Of a DNA stretch of 36,550 nt, positions 25,708 through 34,464 are shown one piece after another. The position numbers and the translations under genes are program-made. The stretch lies in NCBI RefSeq assembly GCF_014640435.1, contig NZ_BMGY01000043.1, positions 1-36,550 on the forward strand, in the 5' to 3' direction. Source of the stretch: Hymenobacter frigidus. Lineage in GTDB: Bacteria > Bacteroidota > Bacteroidia > Cytophagales > Hymenobacteraceae. The notes under the pieces are model-generated. The model was not told the origin of the DNA. It was given only the letters and a program-made list of their open reading frames with translations, and searched no databases. Position 1 is the first letter of the stretch. Each line of letters begins with the position of its first letter.

Positions 25708-27954
25708 TTAGGCGGGCAGAATAATGAGAAATTCGGTGCCTTCTCCTTCGCGGCTGGCCACCGTGAGGGTGCCACCATGGCCCTTGGTCACAATATCATA
25801 GCTCAGCGACAGCCCCAGGCCCGTGCCCTCGCCCTCGGGCTTGGTGGTGAAGAAGGGCTGAAAGATACGGGCCTGCACCTGCTCGGGAATGCCGGTACCA
25901 TTGTCACGAATCCGAATTTCCACGGACTTTCCCCTCGGCCGGCGGGTGCTCACGGTTACGGTGGGCTGGTAGTCGGGCCCGGGCACCCCAGCAGCTACCA
26001 AAGCGGCTTCCAGCTGGCGCTGGCGCACGGCATACAGGGCATTGGTGCACAGGTTGAGCAGCACCCGGCCCAAGTCCTGAGTCACCACCGAAATCGTCCC
26101 CAACCGGGAGTCGAATTCCTTGTTCAGCGTAGCGCAAAAATCCTTATCTTGGGCCTGTAGCCCTTCGTAGGCCAGCATGAGCGACTCGTCGGCCAGGGCG
26201 TTGAGGTCGGTGGGCTGGCGCCGGCCGGTGCCGGCCCGCGAGTGAGCCAGCATATCCTTGATGATGGATGAGGCCCGCTGGCCGTGCTGGCTGATTTGCT
26301 GCAGATTCTGCTTCAGGCCCGCCAGAATTTCGGCCTCCAGCCCATCGGCCCCTTTTCCCAGAGTCCGCTCGTTGCCGTGCATATCATCGACCAAGTCGGT
26401 ACTGACTTCGGCGAAGTTTTTCATGAAGTTGAGCGGGTTTTGCAGCTCGTGGGCAATACCCGCCGTGAGCTCGCCCAGAAAGGCCATTTTCTCGGCCTGC
26501 ACCAGCTGGCCTTGGGTTTGGCGGAGCTGCACCAGCGTGCGTCGGTTCACTTGCAGCTGCCGGTAGATGAACACGCCCAGGCCCGAAATCAGCATCACTG
26601 CCAGCACCGCCCCCAGCAGCAGCCGCCGGCCCAGACGCAGGCGCACGGCCTGCACAGCCTGGGCTTCGCGCAGGTCGTTAATCTGGGCCATGTGGGACTG
26701 CTCAATTCGTTCGCTTTCGTATTGGGCCACGTGAAAGGTGCGCTGCGCAGTATTAAAGGTATCGGTATGCGCCATGTAGGCCTTGGCGTAGCGCTGGGCC
26801 AGCGCCGGCTTGCCCCGGGCATCGTAGAAGGCTGCCAGCTGCTTGAGGTACTTGGGGCGCAGCTTGTCGAGGTGGGCCACGGTGGCTTTTTGGTAGGCCA
26901 GCAGCCAATGCTGCTCGGCGCGGGCATAATCCTGTCGGGCTTCGTAGTACTGGGCCCAGGTCGCGTCCAACTCAAACTCACCGGGCTTGGCCGACATGGG
27001 CAGGACCAGGGAATCGTCGAGCTGCTGGGCCCGGCGCAGCAAGGGCAAAGCCTTAGCAGGGGCCTGCATTTGCAACAGCACCGCCGCCTTGCGCACCAGC
27101 GCGCAAGCCTCGTTCATGCGGCGCTCATAGCCGTCGTTAAAGCGGGCCACCAGGGCCGAATCGGCCGACCGCAGCGCCGCCGGGTATTGCTGCTGCTGCT
27201 GGTAGAGGTCCGACAACGCCAGAAACGTAAACACGCGGTTGGTGCCCTGCACCCGCCGGAACTCGGGCAGGGCGCGGGCCTGGTCCAAGTATTGCACGGC
27301 TTTACCGATGTTGCCCCAGTCGGCATAAACAGCCCCGGTCACCAGCAGCTCGTTGATGTAGACGGTGCGGCTAAACTGCTCGGCCGTATCCACCGCGCGC
27401 AAGCTTTGGTTGATGGCCCGGTTGTAGTCGCCCATGCGCCGGTAGTAGGCGGCCTGCGATACGTAGCAGGCGGCAATGTTTTCGGTGGCCCGGCGCAGCT
27501 GATAATACGCGAGCTTTTCTTCGTAGTACTGCTTGCGGGCGGCCATCTGGTTCAGGCGGTTGTAGAACACCACCAGGTCCATCAGCAGCCACGGAATGGG
27601 CCGGCCCACCCGGTCAAAATCGGCTACGGCAGCTTTCATGGTGTCCAGGGCTGCGGCATCGGCGGTGCCGCGCTGCCGCAGCAGCAGGCCGGCGCGCAAG
27701 CGGCGGTAAGGCGCAGCGTCCACGGTTTGCAGGCGCCGATTCAGGGCCAGCAGCTGGTCGAGCAAGGGCAGGGCCTGCGGGTTGGTGGGGTGCAGGTCGA
27801 GCAGGTGGAGCACGGTGCGCAGCCGAGCCGTATCGGTGCGCTGCTGCGGCAGCACCAGGGCCAGCGAATCATAGTTCGCATCCCAGTAGTACCGCTGCGC
27901 CAGCAAGGGCCCACTCAATACCCAAAAAGCTACGGCTGTAAAAATCCATTTCAT
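25708..27954 (-). CDS. Sensor histidine kinase with TPR sensor region
   Basis: This 748-residue protein starts at ATG 27954 with a signal peptide (MKWIFTAVAFWVLSGPLLAQ). About 370 residues of helical TPR-like repeats follow in the periplasm (AACYVSQAAYYRRMGDYNRAINQSL), then one membrane helix near 413-435, a short coiled coil, HisKA with His502 (GIAHELQNPLNF) and the ATPase domain (DNGTGIP, FFTTK, GTGLGLS). It is the first gene of an operon with the 7TM kinase. The promoter is probably the minus-strand TTG-19-TAGCTTTG at 28144-28115. An in-frame TTG at 27960 is less likely as a start. Confidence 0.9.
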   Translation of the reverse strand: MKWIFTAVAFWVLSGPLLAQRYYWDANYDSLALVLPQQRTDTARLRTVLHLLDLHPTNPQALPLLDQLLALNRRLQTVDAAPYRRLRAGLLLRQRGTADAAALDTMKAAVADFDRVGRPIPWLLMDLVVFYNRLNQMAARKQYYEEKLAYYQLRRATENIAACYVSQAAYYRRMGDYNRAINQSLRAVDTAEQFSRTVYINELLVTGAVYADWGNIGKAVQYLDQARALPEFRRVQGTNRVFTFLALSDLYQQQQQYPAALRSADSALVARFNDGYERRMNEACALVRKAAVLLQMQAPAKALPLLRRAQQLDDSLVLPMSAKPGEFELDATWAQYYEARQDYARAEQHWLLAYQKATVAHLDKLRPKYLKQLAAFYDARGKPALAQRYAKAYMAHTDTFNTAQRTFHVAQYESERIEQSHMAQINDLREAQAVQAVRLRLGRRLLLGAVLAVMLISGLGVFIYRQLQVNRRTLVQLRQTQGQLVQAEKMAFLGELTAGIAHELQNPLNFMKNFAEVSTDLVDDMHGNERTLGKGADGLEAEILAGLKQNLQQISQHGQRASSIIKDMLAHSRAGTGRRQPTDLNALADESLMLAYEGLQAQDKDFCATLNKEFDSRLGTISVVTQDLGRVLLNLCTNALYAVRQRQLEAALVAAGVPGPDYQPTVTVSTRRPRGKSVEIRIRDNGTGIPEQVQARIFQPFFTTKPEGEGTGLGLSLSYDIVTKGHGGTLTVASREGEGTEFLIILPA

Positions 27955-28114
27955 GGGCAAACCAAGGCTTATGAATGGCTATGCCCAACGCCCGGCAACC
28001 TACCCCACGGTGTCCTAGCCCATTGTTTCGGCCAGGTGTATGGATGGTAGGGATTCATAGCTAACGAATATGAATAAGCACTTGGTTTATAGAAAATTAA
28101 CTTTCAGAAAGGGG

Positions 28115-28144
28115 CAAAGCTAATTGCTATCGACAACTTTGCAA
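28115..28144 (-). promoter_or_regulatory. Promoter of the kinase operon: TTG-19-TAGCTTTG
   Basis: Minus-strand TTG (28144-28142), a 19-base spacer and TAGCTTTG (28122-28115, exact TAnnTTTG). The implied leader to ATG 27954 is about 150 bases. Confidence 0.6.
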
Positions 28145-28354
28145 CGTTTCAATTGCATAAAGATGGCATAATTACAATATTGTTAATGTTCTCACTCACG
28201 AATGCATTACCTGTTTGTCAAGCAAACAACAGACAGACAGGCAGATAGTAATATCAAGGGTGAGGCATTCACCAAAAAAGAGAACTACCCATAAAAACAT
28301 GAGTCATTAAATAATATTTTTGTATGAAATATATATTATTTAGTCTTTTGCTTG

Positions 28355-28385
28355 CAAAGCTAGCAGTTCTGAGCATTTACTGCAA
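28355..28385 (-). promoter_or_regulatory. Second promoter-like site: TTG-20-TAGCTTTG
   Basis: Minus-strand TTG (28385-28383), a 20-base spacer and TAGCTTTG (28362-28355). It has the same -7 octamer as the nearer site, about 240 bases further from the kinase gene. It could be an alternative promoter or drive a short RNA. Confidence 0.4.
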
Positions 28386-28496
28386 CTGCCCTTTATTCAG
28401 TTATTTGATAAAGCGTAATAAGAATTTTAGCGTCAGTTACTTGGTATTATAACAGCTGAGCTTTGCGGTTTATTTAATTTGAATCAGCGCCGCTGC

Positions 28497-29603
28497 TCAG
28501 TAGTCGGCCAGGCCATTGCGCAGCGAATAAATTTCAACGAACCCGTGGGCTAGAAGCAGCTGCGCGGCCTGCTGGCTGCGCACGCCACTGGCGCAGTGTA
28601 TCACCACAGGCACATCAGGCCGAATGGCGCTGACATGTTCCGCTAGCTGCCTCAAAGGCAGGAGCTGCCCGCCAATGTTGCGCCGGGCATATTCGTGCGG
28701 CTCGCGCACATCGAGCAGCTGCAGGGGCCGGCCGCTGTGCTGCCACGCTTTCAGCTCATCGGCGCTGATTTCGGGGGCGCGCGCTGCCAGGGCTTCCAAT
28801 GGGGCCTCGCCGCAGAAGGCAGCGTAATCGTCGGCTAGGCGAATGAGCTGCTGGTTGGCCGCCACCGCACGAAAGCGAATGGTTTGGAAGCGCATGCTCA
28901 GGACGTCTACCAGCAGCAAACGGCCGCTCAGCACCTCCCCTATTTGCAGAATGATTTTCAGGGCCTCGTTTGCCTGCATGGTACCAATCAGGCCAGGCAA
29001 TACACCCAACACGCCAATTTGAGCGCAGTTGGGAGCATCGCCGGGGGCGGGCGGCACGGGGTGCAGGCAACGGTAGGTGGGGCCGTTTTGGTAATTGAAC
29101 ACCGACACCTGACCCTCAAACTTGAAGATGGCCCCGAACACCAGCGGCTTGCCCAGCACCACGCACGCGTCGTTCACCAAGTAGCGAGTGGCAAAATTGT
29201 CGGAGCAGTCCACCACCAAGTCGTAGCCAGCAAACAGGGCCAGCGCGTTGGCGGCTGAAAGCACCACTTGGTGCGTTTGCAGCGTGATGAATGGGTTTTG
29301 AGCGCGCAGCTTCTCGGTGGCTACCAAGGCTTTGGGCTGGCCCACATCGGCGGTGGCAAAAAGCACCTGGCGCTGCAGGTTGCTATCGTCTACGGTATCG
29401 AAGTCGAGCAGGCCCAGGGTGCCCACGCCAGCAGCCGCTAAGTATTGCAGCACCGGGCAGCCCAGACCGCCGCAGCCCACTACCAGCACACGGGCGGCTT
29501 TCAACTTCTGTTGGCCGGCCAGGCCGATTTCAGGCAGCAGCAGGTGCCGACTGTAGCGGTTGGTTTCGGCGGCAGAAAGGGCTGAGTCAGTAGGAAGCAT
29601 CAT
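28497..29603 (-). CDS. MoeB/ThiF family adenylyltransferase with C-terminal rhodanese domain
   Basis: This 368-residue enzyme activates the C-terminal Gly-Gly of a small sulfur carrier (MoaD or ThiS type) by adenylation, with sulfur supplied by the rhodanese domain. The N-terminal part has RYSRHLLLPEIG, the ATP-binding GCGGLGCPV (near 44-52), the Arg finger in NLQRQ and DCSDNFATR. The rhodanese domain (about 270-368) has LLDVREPHEY and active Cys in HCASGVRS. The first cysteine of the MoeB zinc site is replaced (TYRC instead of CYRC) and no C-terminal CxxC is seen, so it probably lacks the structural zinc. Two ATGs (29603, 29600) are adjacent. No other cofactor gene is nearby. Confidence 0.9.
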   Translation of the reverse strand: MMLPTDSALSAAETNRYSRHLLLPEIGLAGQQKLKAARVLVVGCGGLGCPVLQYLAAAGVGTLGLLDFDTVDDSNLQRQVLFATADVGQPKALVATEKLRAQNPFITLQTHQVVLSAANALALFAGYDLVVDCSDNFATRYLVNDACVVLGKPLVFGAIFKFEGQVSVFNYQNGPTYRCLHPVPPAPGDAPNCAQIGVLGVLPGLIGTMQANEALKIILQIGEVLSGRLLLVDVLSMRFQTIRFRAVAANQQLIRLADDYAAFCGEAPLEALAARAPEISADELKAWQHSGRPLQLLDVREPHEYARRNIGGQLLPLRQLAEHVSAIRPDVPVVIHCASGVRSQQAAQLLLAHGFVEIYSLRNGLADY

Positions 29604-29974
29604 AAGTTGGCAGCAACAGGACGATGGATAAACAAATTAGGCCGCAGCTTGACGGCCGAAAGCTGCAATTTCATTCCAAATGCGCGCACTCAGCCTCCAC
29701 CACTGACTCCAACCGCGCTTGCGGCATCCGAAAAAGCCGCCGCCGCCCACCTCGCTAGTCCTGATGGTGCTTGCCTCGCGCTATATTTGCCCGTCTGGCC
29801 TGAGCTGAATCAGCACGTATAATGGCTTGTTTGCGCAGTTTATTTATTTAACATAATAATAAAATGGCTTTTATTTAATGCGCTGAGCTGCCAGAAACGC
29901 AGTTTTCAGGCTCGCGCTGTTTCTTAGCCGTCTTATTCACCAATTCTTTGCGGTAGCCGGGCGACCTTGTCGGC
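29604..29974. other. Divergent intergenic region
   Basis: 371 bases between the divergent MoeB-like and amidase genes. TAATTTG near 29634, read on the minus strand, is close to but one base short of the -7 consensus for the MoeB-like gene. ATTCTTTG at 29943-29950 is a weak -7 candidate for the amidase. The 29830-29880 part is very AT-rich. A 71-codon frame inside has no features of a real gene. Confidence 0.45.
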
Positions 29975-31021
29975 ATGAAAGTCCGCTGCCTGCCTCCTGC
30001 CATCGTTTACCTGCTGCTCGTATTCGGCCTCGCGCCCGCCGCTTGGGCTCAGCACCAGCTGCCCATTACGCCCGCCACCGCCGCCTGGGGCTACTACGAT
30101 GCCGCCGCACCGTCCGTGCTCCGCATCAAGTCGGGCGAAACCGTGACGGTGCACACGCTCATCACCTCCACCCCGGCCCGGCTGGAAGGCGCGGGCCTGC
30201 CCGCCGCGCAGGTCGAGCCCGCCCTGCGCGATATCACTGAGCACGTCACCAACAAGGGGCCGGGCGGGCACATCCTCACCGGTCCCATTTTCGTGGAAGG
30301 AGCCGAGCCGGGCGACGTGCTGGAAGTTCGAATCCAATCCGTCAAACTGGCCATTCCCTACGCCTACAACGCCTTTGGGGCCAAAAGCGGCTTCATTCCG
30401 GAGGATTTCGGTTACGCCAAAATGCGCATCATTCCGCTCGATGAAAAGAAAATGGTGGCGCACTTTCTGCCGGGCATCGACATTCCGCTGCGGCCGTTTT
30501 TTGGGAGTATGGGCGTGGCCCCGCCGGCCGCCGCGGGCCGCATCAACAGTGCGCCGCCCGGCATCCACGGCGGCAACCTTGATAATAAGGAGCTGGTGGC
30601 CGGTACCACGCTGTATTTACCGGTCCACGCGGCGGGAGCGCTGTTTTTTGTGGGCGACGGGCACGCCGCGCAGGGTAACGGCGAAGTCGATATCACGGCC
30701 CTGGAAACCTCGCTCACGGGCACGTTGCAGTTCATCGTGCGCAAAGACCTGCACCTCACCCTACCCCGCGCCGAAACCCCCACCGCCTACATCAGCATGG
30801 GCCTGAACGAGGATTTGACCCTGGCCGCCAAGGACGCGGTGCGCGAAATGATTGCCTTCCTGGTAACCGAAAAGCACTTGAGCCGCGATGATGCCTACAT
30901 GCTGTGCAGCGCGGCCGGCGACCTCGAAGTAACTCAGGTGGTAGACGGTACTCGCGGGGCGCACATGATTTTACCCAAGAGCATTTTTGGGAAGGCGAAG
31001 GCGAAGAAGGTGGAGAAGTAA
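29975..31021 (+). CDS. Exported acetamidase/formamidase family protein
   Basis: This 348-residue protein of the FmdA/AmdA family would hydrolyse short-chain amides to acid and ammonia. A signal peptide (about 1-25, ending PAAWAQ) sends it out of the cytosol, which is typical of the Bacteroidota branch. Family landmarks are GHILTGPIFVEGAEPGDVLEV, FFGSMGVAPP, GIHGGNLDNKEL (with the conserved His/Asn/Asp) and FFVGDGHAAQGNGE (Asp/His metal-site region). These are intact. The C-terminus ends in a Lys-rich tail (KAKAKKVEK). The TPR gene follows 92 bases later in the same direction. Confidence 0.88.
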   Translation: MKVRCLPPAIVYLLLVFGLAPAAWAQHQLPITPATAAWGYYDAAAPSVLRIKSGETVTVHTLITSTPARLEGAGLPAAQVEPALRDITEHVTNKGPGGHILTGPIFVEGAEPGDVLEVRIQSVKLAIPYAYNAFGAKSGFIPEDFGYAKMRIIPLDEKKMVAHFLPGIDIPLRPFFGSMGVAPPAAAGRINSAPPGIHGGNLDNKELVAGTTLYLPVHAAGALFFVGDGHAAQGNGEVDITALETSLTGTLQFIVRKDLHLTLPRAETPTAYISMGLNEDLTLAAKDAVREMIAFLVTEKHLSRDDAYMLCSAAGDLEVTQVVDGTRGAHMILPKSIFGKAKAKKVEK

Positions 31022-31113
31022 AGGGAAGCATGACGGCTTCTATTCGATGGCATAGAATCAAAATATCCAATATCTTCGTTGCCTCCGCTGCCTGTTCGAA
31101 GTATTTTCTGGCT

Positions 31114-32187
31114 ATGATGCAAAATGCTCTACTTTTTCTCGTGTTGGTGGGTACCTCTTTTGCCGCGCAGGCGCAGGTTGATACCGTGCGGGCCAGCACC
31201 CTGCCCGGCCCGCAGCTGGCCGAGAAAGCCTACAACAGCGGCCTGGTCAGCTTCAACCAGCAGCGCTACCCGGCGGCCCTGGCCAGCTTCGACCAAGCCA
31301 TTGCCGCTAAGCCTGATTTTGCCGCCGCCTACACCAACCGCGCCGGTACCCGCTACGAGTTGAAAGAGTACCCCCAGGCCCTTACCGACTACGACCAGGC
31401 CTTGAAGCTGGAGCCCAGCAACTACGCCAGCTACTTTGGTCGGGCCCGCGCCCACGAGGCCCAGGACCACCTCGCCGAAGCCGAACAGGACTACTCCGAA
31501 GCCCTGAAAGCCAAGCCCGATTACGGACCCGCCTGGTACAACCGCGGCGTGCTGCGCTTCGAAAAAGGCAACTACCAGGCTGCCCGCGACGATTTCGACG
31601 GCGCCATCAAGGCCGACCCCAAGCTGGCGTACGCCTACCACGACCGCGCCAGCGCCCAGCAAAGGCTTAATAACTACGCCGCCGCCACGCAGGACTATAC
31701 GCAGGCCCTGGCCTTGCAGCCCGACCTGCTATCCGCCCTGCTGAACCGGGCCACCGCCGAGCGCCACACCGGTCAGCTGCCCCAGGCGCTGAAGGACTAC
31801 GACGCCTACCTCGCCCGGAAAAGCGACAATGCGCTTGCGTTCAATAATCGGGGCGGCGCCCGCTTCGAAAACAAGGATTACGCCGGCGCCATCGCCGATT
31901 TCAGCCAGGCCCTGCAGCTTGACGCGAAGTACGCTTACGCCTGGAATAACCGCGCCGCCGGCCAGCTCAAGCTGGAAAAATACACCGATGCCGCCGCCGA
32001 TGCCAGCGCCGCCATTAAGCTAAAACCGGATTATGCTGAAGCTTACCTCAACCGCGGCCACGCCCGCGAAATGCTCCGCCAAGCCGAGGAAGCCTGCCAG
32101 GATTGGCGCAAAGCCGCCGAGTTGGGCCTGACGGTGGGCAATAGCTACGCCGCCGCCGCCGGCTGCGCGGGCGAGACGGCAGAGTAA
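31114..32187 (+). CDS. Exported TPR-repeat protein
   Basis: This protein of about 357 residues has a signal peptide (MMQNALLFLVLVGTSFAAQAQ), then about nine tandem 34-residue TPRs filling the chain (AYNSGLVSFNQQRYPAALASFDQAIAAKPDF and so on). The repeats keep the Gly/Ala-Tyr-Asn-Arg and Pro positions. It should be a periplasmic or envelope scaffold for protein-protein contact; the partner is unknown. The frame is open further upstream, but ATG 31114 gives the signal peptide, and TATCTTCG at 31071-31078 is a 7-of-8 match to the -7 box. It may work with the OmpA-type protein encoded next. Confidence 0.85.
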   Translation: MMQNALLFLVLVGTSFAAQAQVDTVRASTLPGPQLAEKAYNSGLVSFNQQRYPAALASFDQAIAAKPDFAAAYTNRAGTRYELKEYPQALTDYDQALKLEPSNYASYFGRARAHEAQDHLAEAEQDYSEALKAKPDYGPAWYNRGVLRFEKGNYQAARDDFDGAIKADPKLAYAYHDRASAQQRLNNYAAATQDYTQALALQPDLLSALLNRATAERHTGQLPQALKDYDAYLARKSDNALAFNNRGGARFENKDYAGAIADFSQALQLDAKYAYAWNNRAAGQLKLEKYTDAAADASAAIKLKPDYAEAYLNRGHAREMLRQAEEACQDWRKAAELGLTVGNSYAAAAGCAGETAE

Positions 32188-32210
32188 AGGCCCCTTCATT
32201 TGTTCAGAAC

Positions 32211-32312
32211 GTCATGTCGAGCGTAGCCGAGACATCTCGCGTGCAATAGCAATCAACGACTTCGAGCGAGATGTCTCGGTCTCTGCTTGATGCACAGAAT
32301 GCTCGACATGAC
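32211..32312. repeat. Intergenic palindrome (type A, with an insertion in the right arm)
   Basis: Left arm 32211-32240 (GTCATGTCGAGCGTAGCCGA...) pairs with 32266-32280 and 32301-32312. The right arm is split by about 20 extra bases. The arms match the palindrome at 7151-7234, showing a dispersed family. It lies just before the OmpA-type gene and contains an in-frame ATG (32271) that should not be taken as the start. Confidence 0.82.
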
Positions 32313-32339
32313 GGCCGCATTTATTTTAAAACCAACGCG

Positions 32340-34397
32340 ATGCCTTCCCTCAATCGCCTGCTAATCCTGCTCTTACTCGCCGCCGCGCTGCCCGTTGCCG
32401 CGCAAAGCACAGCCTTTACCAAAGATAATTTTGGCGACAACAAAGAAGGATTACGCGAAGCCCTGCGCGAGTTGAAAACCGGCGACGAGGAATACCGCGC
32501 CGACCCACCGCGCTACGCTCAGGCGCTGCCGCATTTTCTGGCCGCCCAGACATTCAACCCCAACAACGCGGCGCTAAACGTGAAAATCGGCGACTGCTAC
32601 CTCAACTCTGCTACCAAAACCGCCGCCCTGCCCTACCTGCGCAAAGCCGCGAAGCTCGACGTGACGGCCGATGCCCGCACGCACTACCTGTTGGCCCGCG
32701 CCCTGCACCTAAGCGCCAAATGGACCGAAGCCATTGGCGAATACCAGCAGGCCAAGCCCGTGGGCAACAACACGCGCAACGGTGATGCTCAATCCTTCAC
32801 CGCCAACGACTTGCAGCGCCGCATGCTGGAGTGCCGCAACGGCCAGAAGCTGATGGCCCGCCCCGCCCGCGTGTTCATCGACAATGCCGGGCCGGAGCTG
32901 AACTCCTCGGCCTCGGATTACGGCCCGGTGGTATCGGCCGATGAGTCGACCATCCTCATCACCTCGCGCCGGGCGGGCTCGACGGGCGGCAAGAAGGACC
33001 CCGAAGGCAACGGCTTTTTCGAAGACATTTACCAGGCTACCTGGCGTGGCAAGGCCTGGAGCGCAGCCGCCAACCTGGGCGCGCCCGTGAACACCGACGA
33101 CCACAACGCCACCGTGGGCCTGGCTCCCGACGGCCAGCGCATGCTGGTGTACGCCGGCACCAACGGCGGCGATTTGCTCGAAGCCACCCTCGGCGGTGCG
33201 ACCTGGGACAAGCCCCGCCGACTGAACAGCCGCATCAACACCAACAGCCACGAAACGTCGGCCAGCTACTCGCCCGATGGCCGGTTACTGTATTTCGTGA
33301 GCGACCGGGACGGCGGAGCGGGCGGCTCCGATATTTACAAGGTTGATTTAGCCGGCAAAAACACGCCCGTGAACCTGGGGCCGGTCATCAACACGGCCTA
33401 TGGTGAGGAGGGGGTGTTTATGCAGCCCGATGGCAAAACCATGTTCTTCTCCTCGGAAGGCCATAACTCGATGGGCGGCTACGACATCTTCAAATCGGTG
33501 TACGAGAACGGCAAATGGAGCGAGCCGGAGAACCTGGGCTGGCCCATCAATACGCCCGACGACGACGTGTTTTTTGTGACCTCGGCCTCGGGGCGGCACG
33601 GCTACTACTCCAGCGACCGGCCCGGCGGCCTGGGCGCGAAGGACATCTACCGCATCACCTTCCTCGGCCCCGAAAAACAGCCTGTGCTCAATGAGGAGGA
33701 CCAATTGCTGGCCTCGCGCCTGGCTCCGGTGAAGCAAGCGGTATTAGCCCCCGCCGTGGCCGTGGCCACCGCCCAGGTCACCATACTGAAAGGCACCGTG
33801 ACCGACGATGCCACCCACCAGCCGCTGGACGCGGCCATCGACCTCATCGACAACACCAGTGGTCAGACCATTGCCAACTTCCGCAGCAACGCCACTTCGG
33901 GCCGTTACCTCGTCAGCCTGCCTTCGGGCACCAACTACGGCATTGTGGTGCGGCAGGACAGCTACCTGTTTCACTCCGAAAATTTTGACCTGCCCGCCGG
34001 CGCAGCATTTGCCGAAGTGGTGAAGGACATCCCGCTGAAACGGCTGGAAATAGGTACCACCATCGTGCTGCGCAATATTTTCTTCGACACCGGAAAGGCC
34101 ACCCTGCGCCCCGAAAGCACCGCCGAGCTGGAGCGCCTGCAAAAGCTCCTCACCGAAACGCCGGCCCTGAAGCTGGAAATGGCCGGCCACACGGATGATG
34201 TGGGCGACGCCGCCATGAACCAGGACCTTAGCCAGCGCCGCGCCCAGGCCGTGGTCGCCTACCTCACGCAGCACGGCGTAGCCGCTGCCCGCCTCACCGC
34301 CGCCGGATACGGCGAAACGAAGCCGGAAGCACCCAACACCACCAAAGCCAACCGCCAGCTCAACCGCCGCACCGAGTTTAAGGTGACGGCCAAATAG
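32340..34397 (+). CDS. PorE-like TPR/PD40/carboxypeptidase-regulatory/OmpA envelope protein
   Basis: This 685-residue protein has a signal peptide (MPSLNRLLILLLLAAALPVAAQ) without a lipobox Cys. TPR-like helices at about 45-150 are followed by a PD40 beta-propeller (about 190-450; SASYSPDGRLLYFVSDRDGG, PDGKTMFFSSEGHNSMGGYDIF). A carboxypeptidase regulatory-like domain lies at about 490-560 (GTVTDDATHQPLDAAI). The OmpA C-terminal domain (about 575-685) contains GHTDDVG and LSQRRAQAVVAYL, with the Asp and Arg that bind peptidoglycan. This four-part order is that of PorE, a type IX secretion accessory protein, but many paralogues share it. The missing lipobox is a difference from PorE. ATG 32340 is preferred over 32271, which lies within a repeat. 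Confidence 0.87.
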   Translation: MPSLNRLLILLLLAAALPVAAQSTAFTKDNFGDNKEGLREALRELKTGDEEYRADPPRYAQALPHFLAAQTFNPNNAALNVKIGDCYLNSATKTAALPYLRKAAKLDVTADARTHYLLARALHLSAKWTEAIGEYQQAKPVGNNTRNGDAQSFTANDLQRRMLECRNGQKLMARPARVFIDNAGPELNSSASDYGPVVSADESTILITSRRAGSTGGKKDPEGNGFFEDIYQATWRGKAWSAAANLGAPVNTDDHNATVGLAPDGQRMLVYAGTNGGDLLEATLGGATWDKPRRLNSRINTNSHETSASYSPDGRLLYFVSDRDGGAGGSDIYKVDLAGKNTPVNLGPVINTAYGEEGVFMQPDGKTMFFSSEGHNSMGGYDIFKSVYENGKWSEPENLGWPINTPDDDVFFVTSASGRHGYYSSDRPGGLGAKDIYRITFLGPEKQPVLNEEDQLLASRLAPVKQAVLAPAVAVATAQVTILKGTVTDDATHQPLDAAIDLIDNTSGQTIANFRSNATSGRYLVSLPSGTNYGIVVRQDSYLFHSENFDLPAGAAFAEVVKDIPLKRLEIGTTIVLRNIFFDTGKATLRPESTAELERLQKLLTETPALKLEMAGHTDDVGDAAMNQDLSQRRAQAVVAYLTQHGVAAARLTAAGYGETKPEAPNTTKANRQLNRRTEFKVTAK

Positions 34398-34464
34398 TTG
34401 CGCGTGCGCTGCTTGTTTCAGGCCGCGCCCAAGAGGCTGCCTGCCAGTTCCTGCGTGCCACCCG

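Larger units (their letters stand above)
27961..28496. other. AT-rich intergenic region upstream of the kinase operon
   Basis: About 540 bases without a convincing gene, distinctly AT-rich against the surrounding sequence. It holds a short CAGACAGACAGG-type tandem repeat near 28229-28242 and two minus-strand promoter-like sites (28115-28144 and 28355-28385). It ends at the stop of the MoeB-like gene, so it mainly serves as the kinase operon leader region. A structured or small RNA cannot be excluded. Confidence 0.5.

Noticed and set aside
26284..28050. A 588-codon open frame on the plus strand opposite the TPR kinase
   Set aside because: It is antisense to a gene with complete kinase motifs. 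Its product is His/Gln/Gly-rich low-complexity sequence of the kind produced by GC-rich codon shadows.
29607..29822. A 71-codon frame in the divergent gap before the amidase gene
   Set aside because: No promoter, no domain and a random-looking composition; it overlaps the likely promoter of the MoeB-like gene.
32271..32339. Upstream ATG for the OmpA-type protein
   Set aside because: It lies inside the right arm of an intergenic palindrome, and ATG 32340 gives a proper signal peptide.
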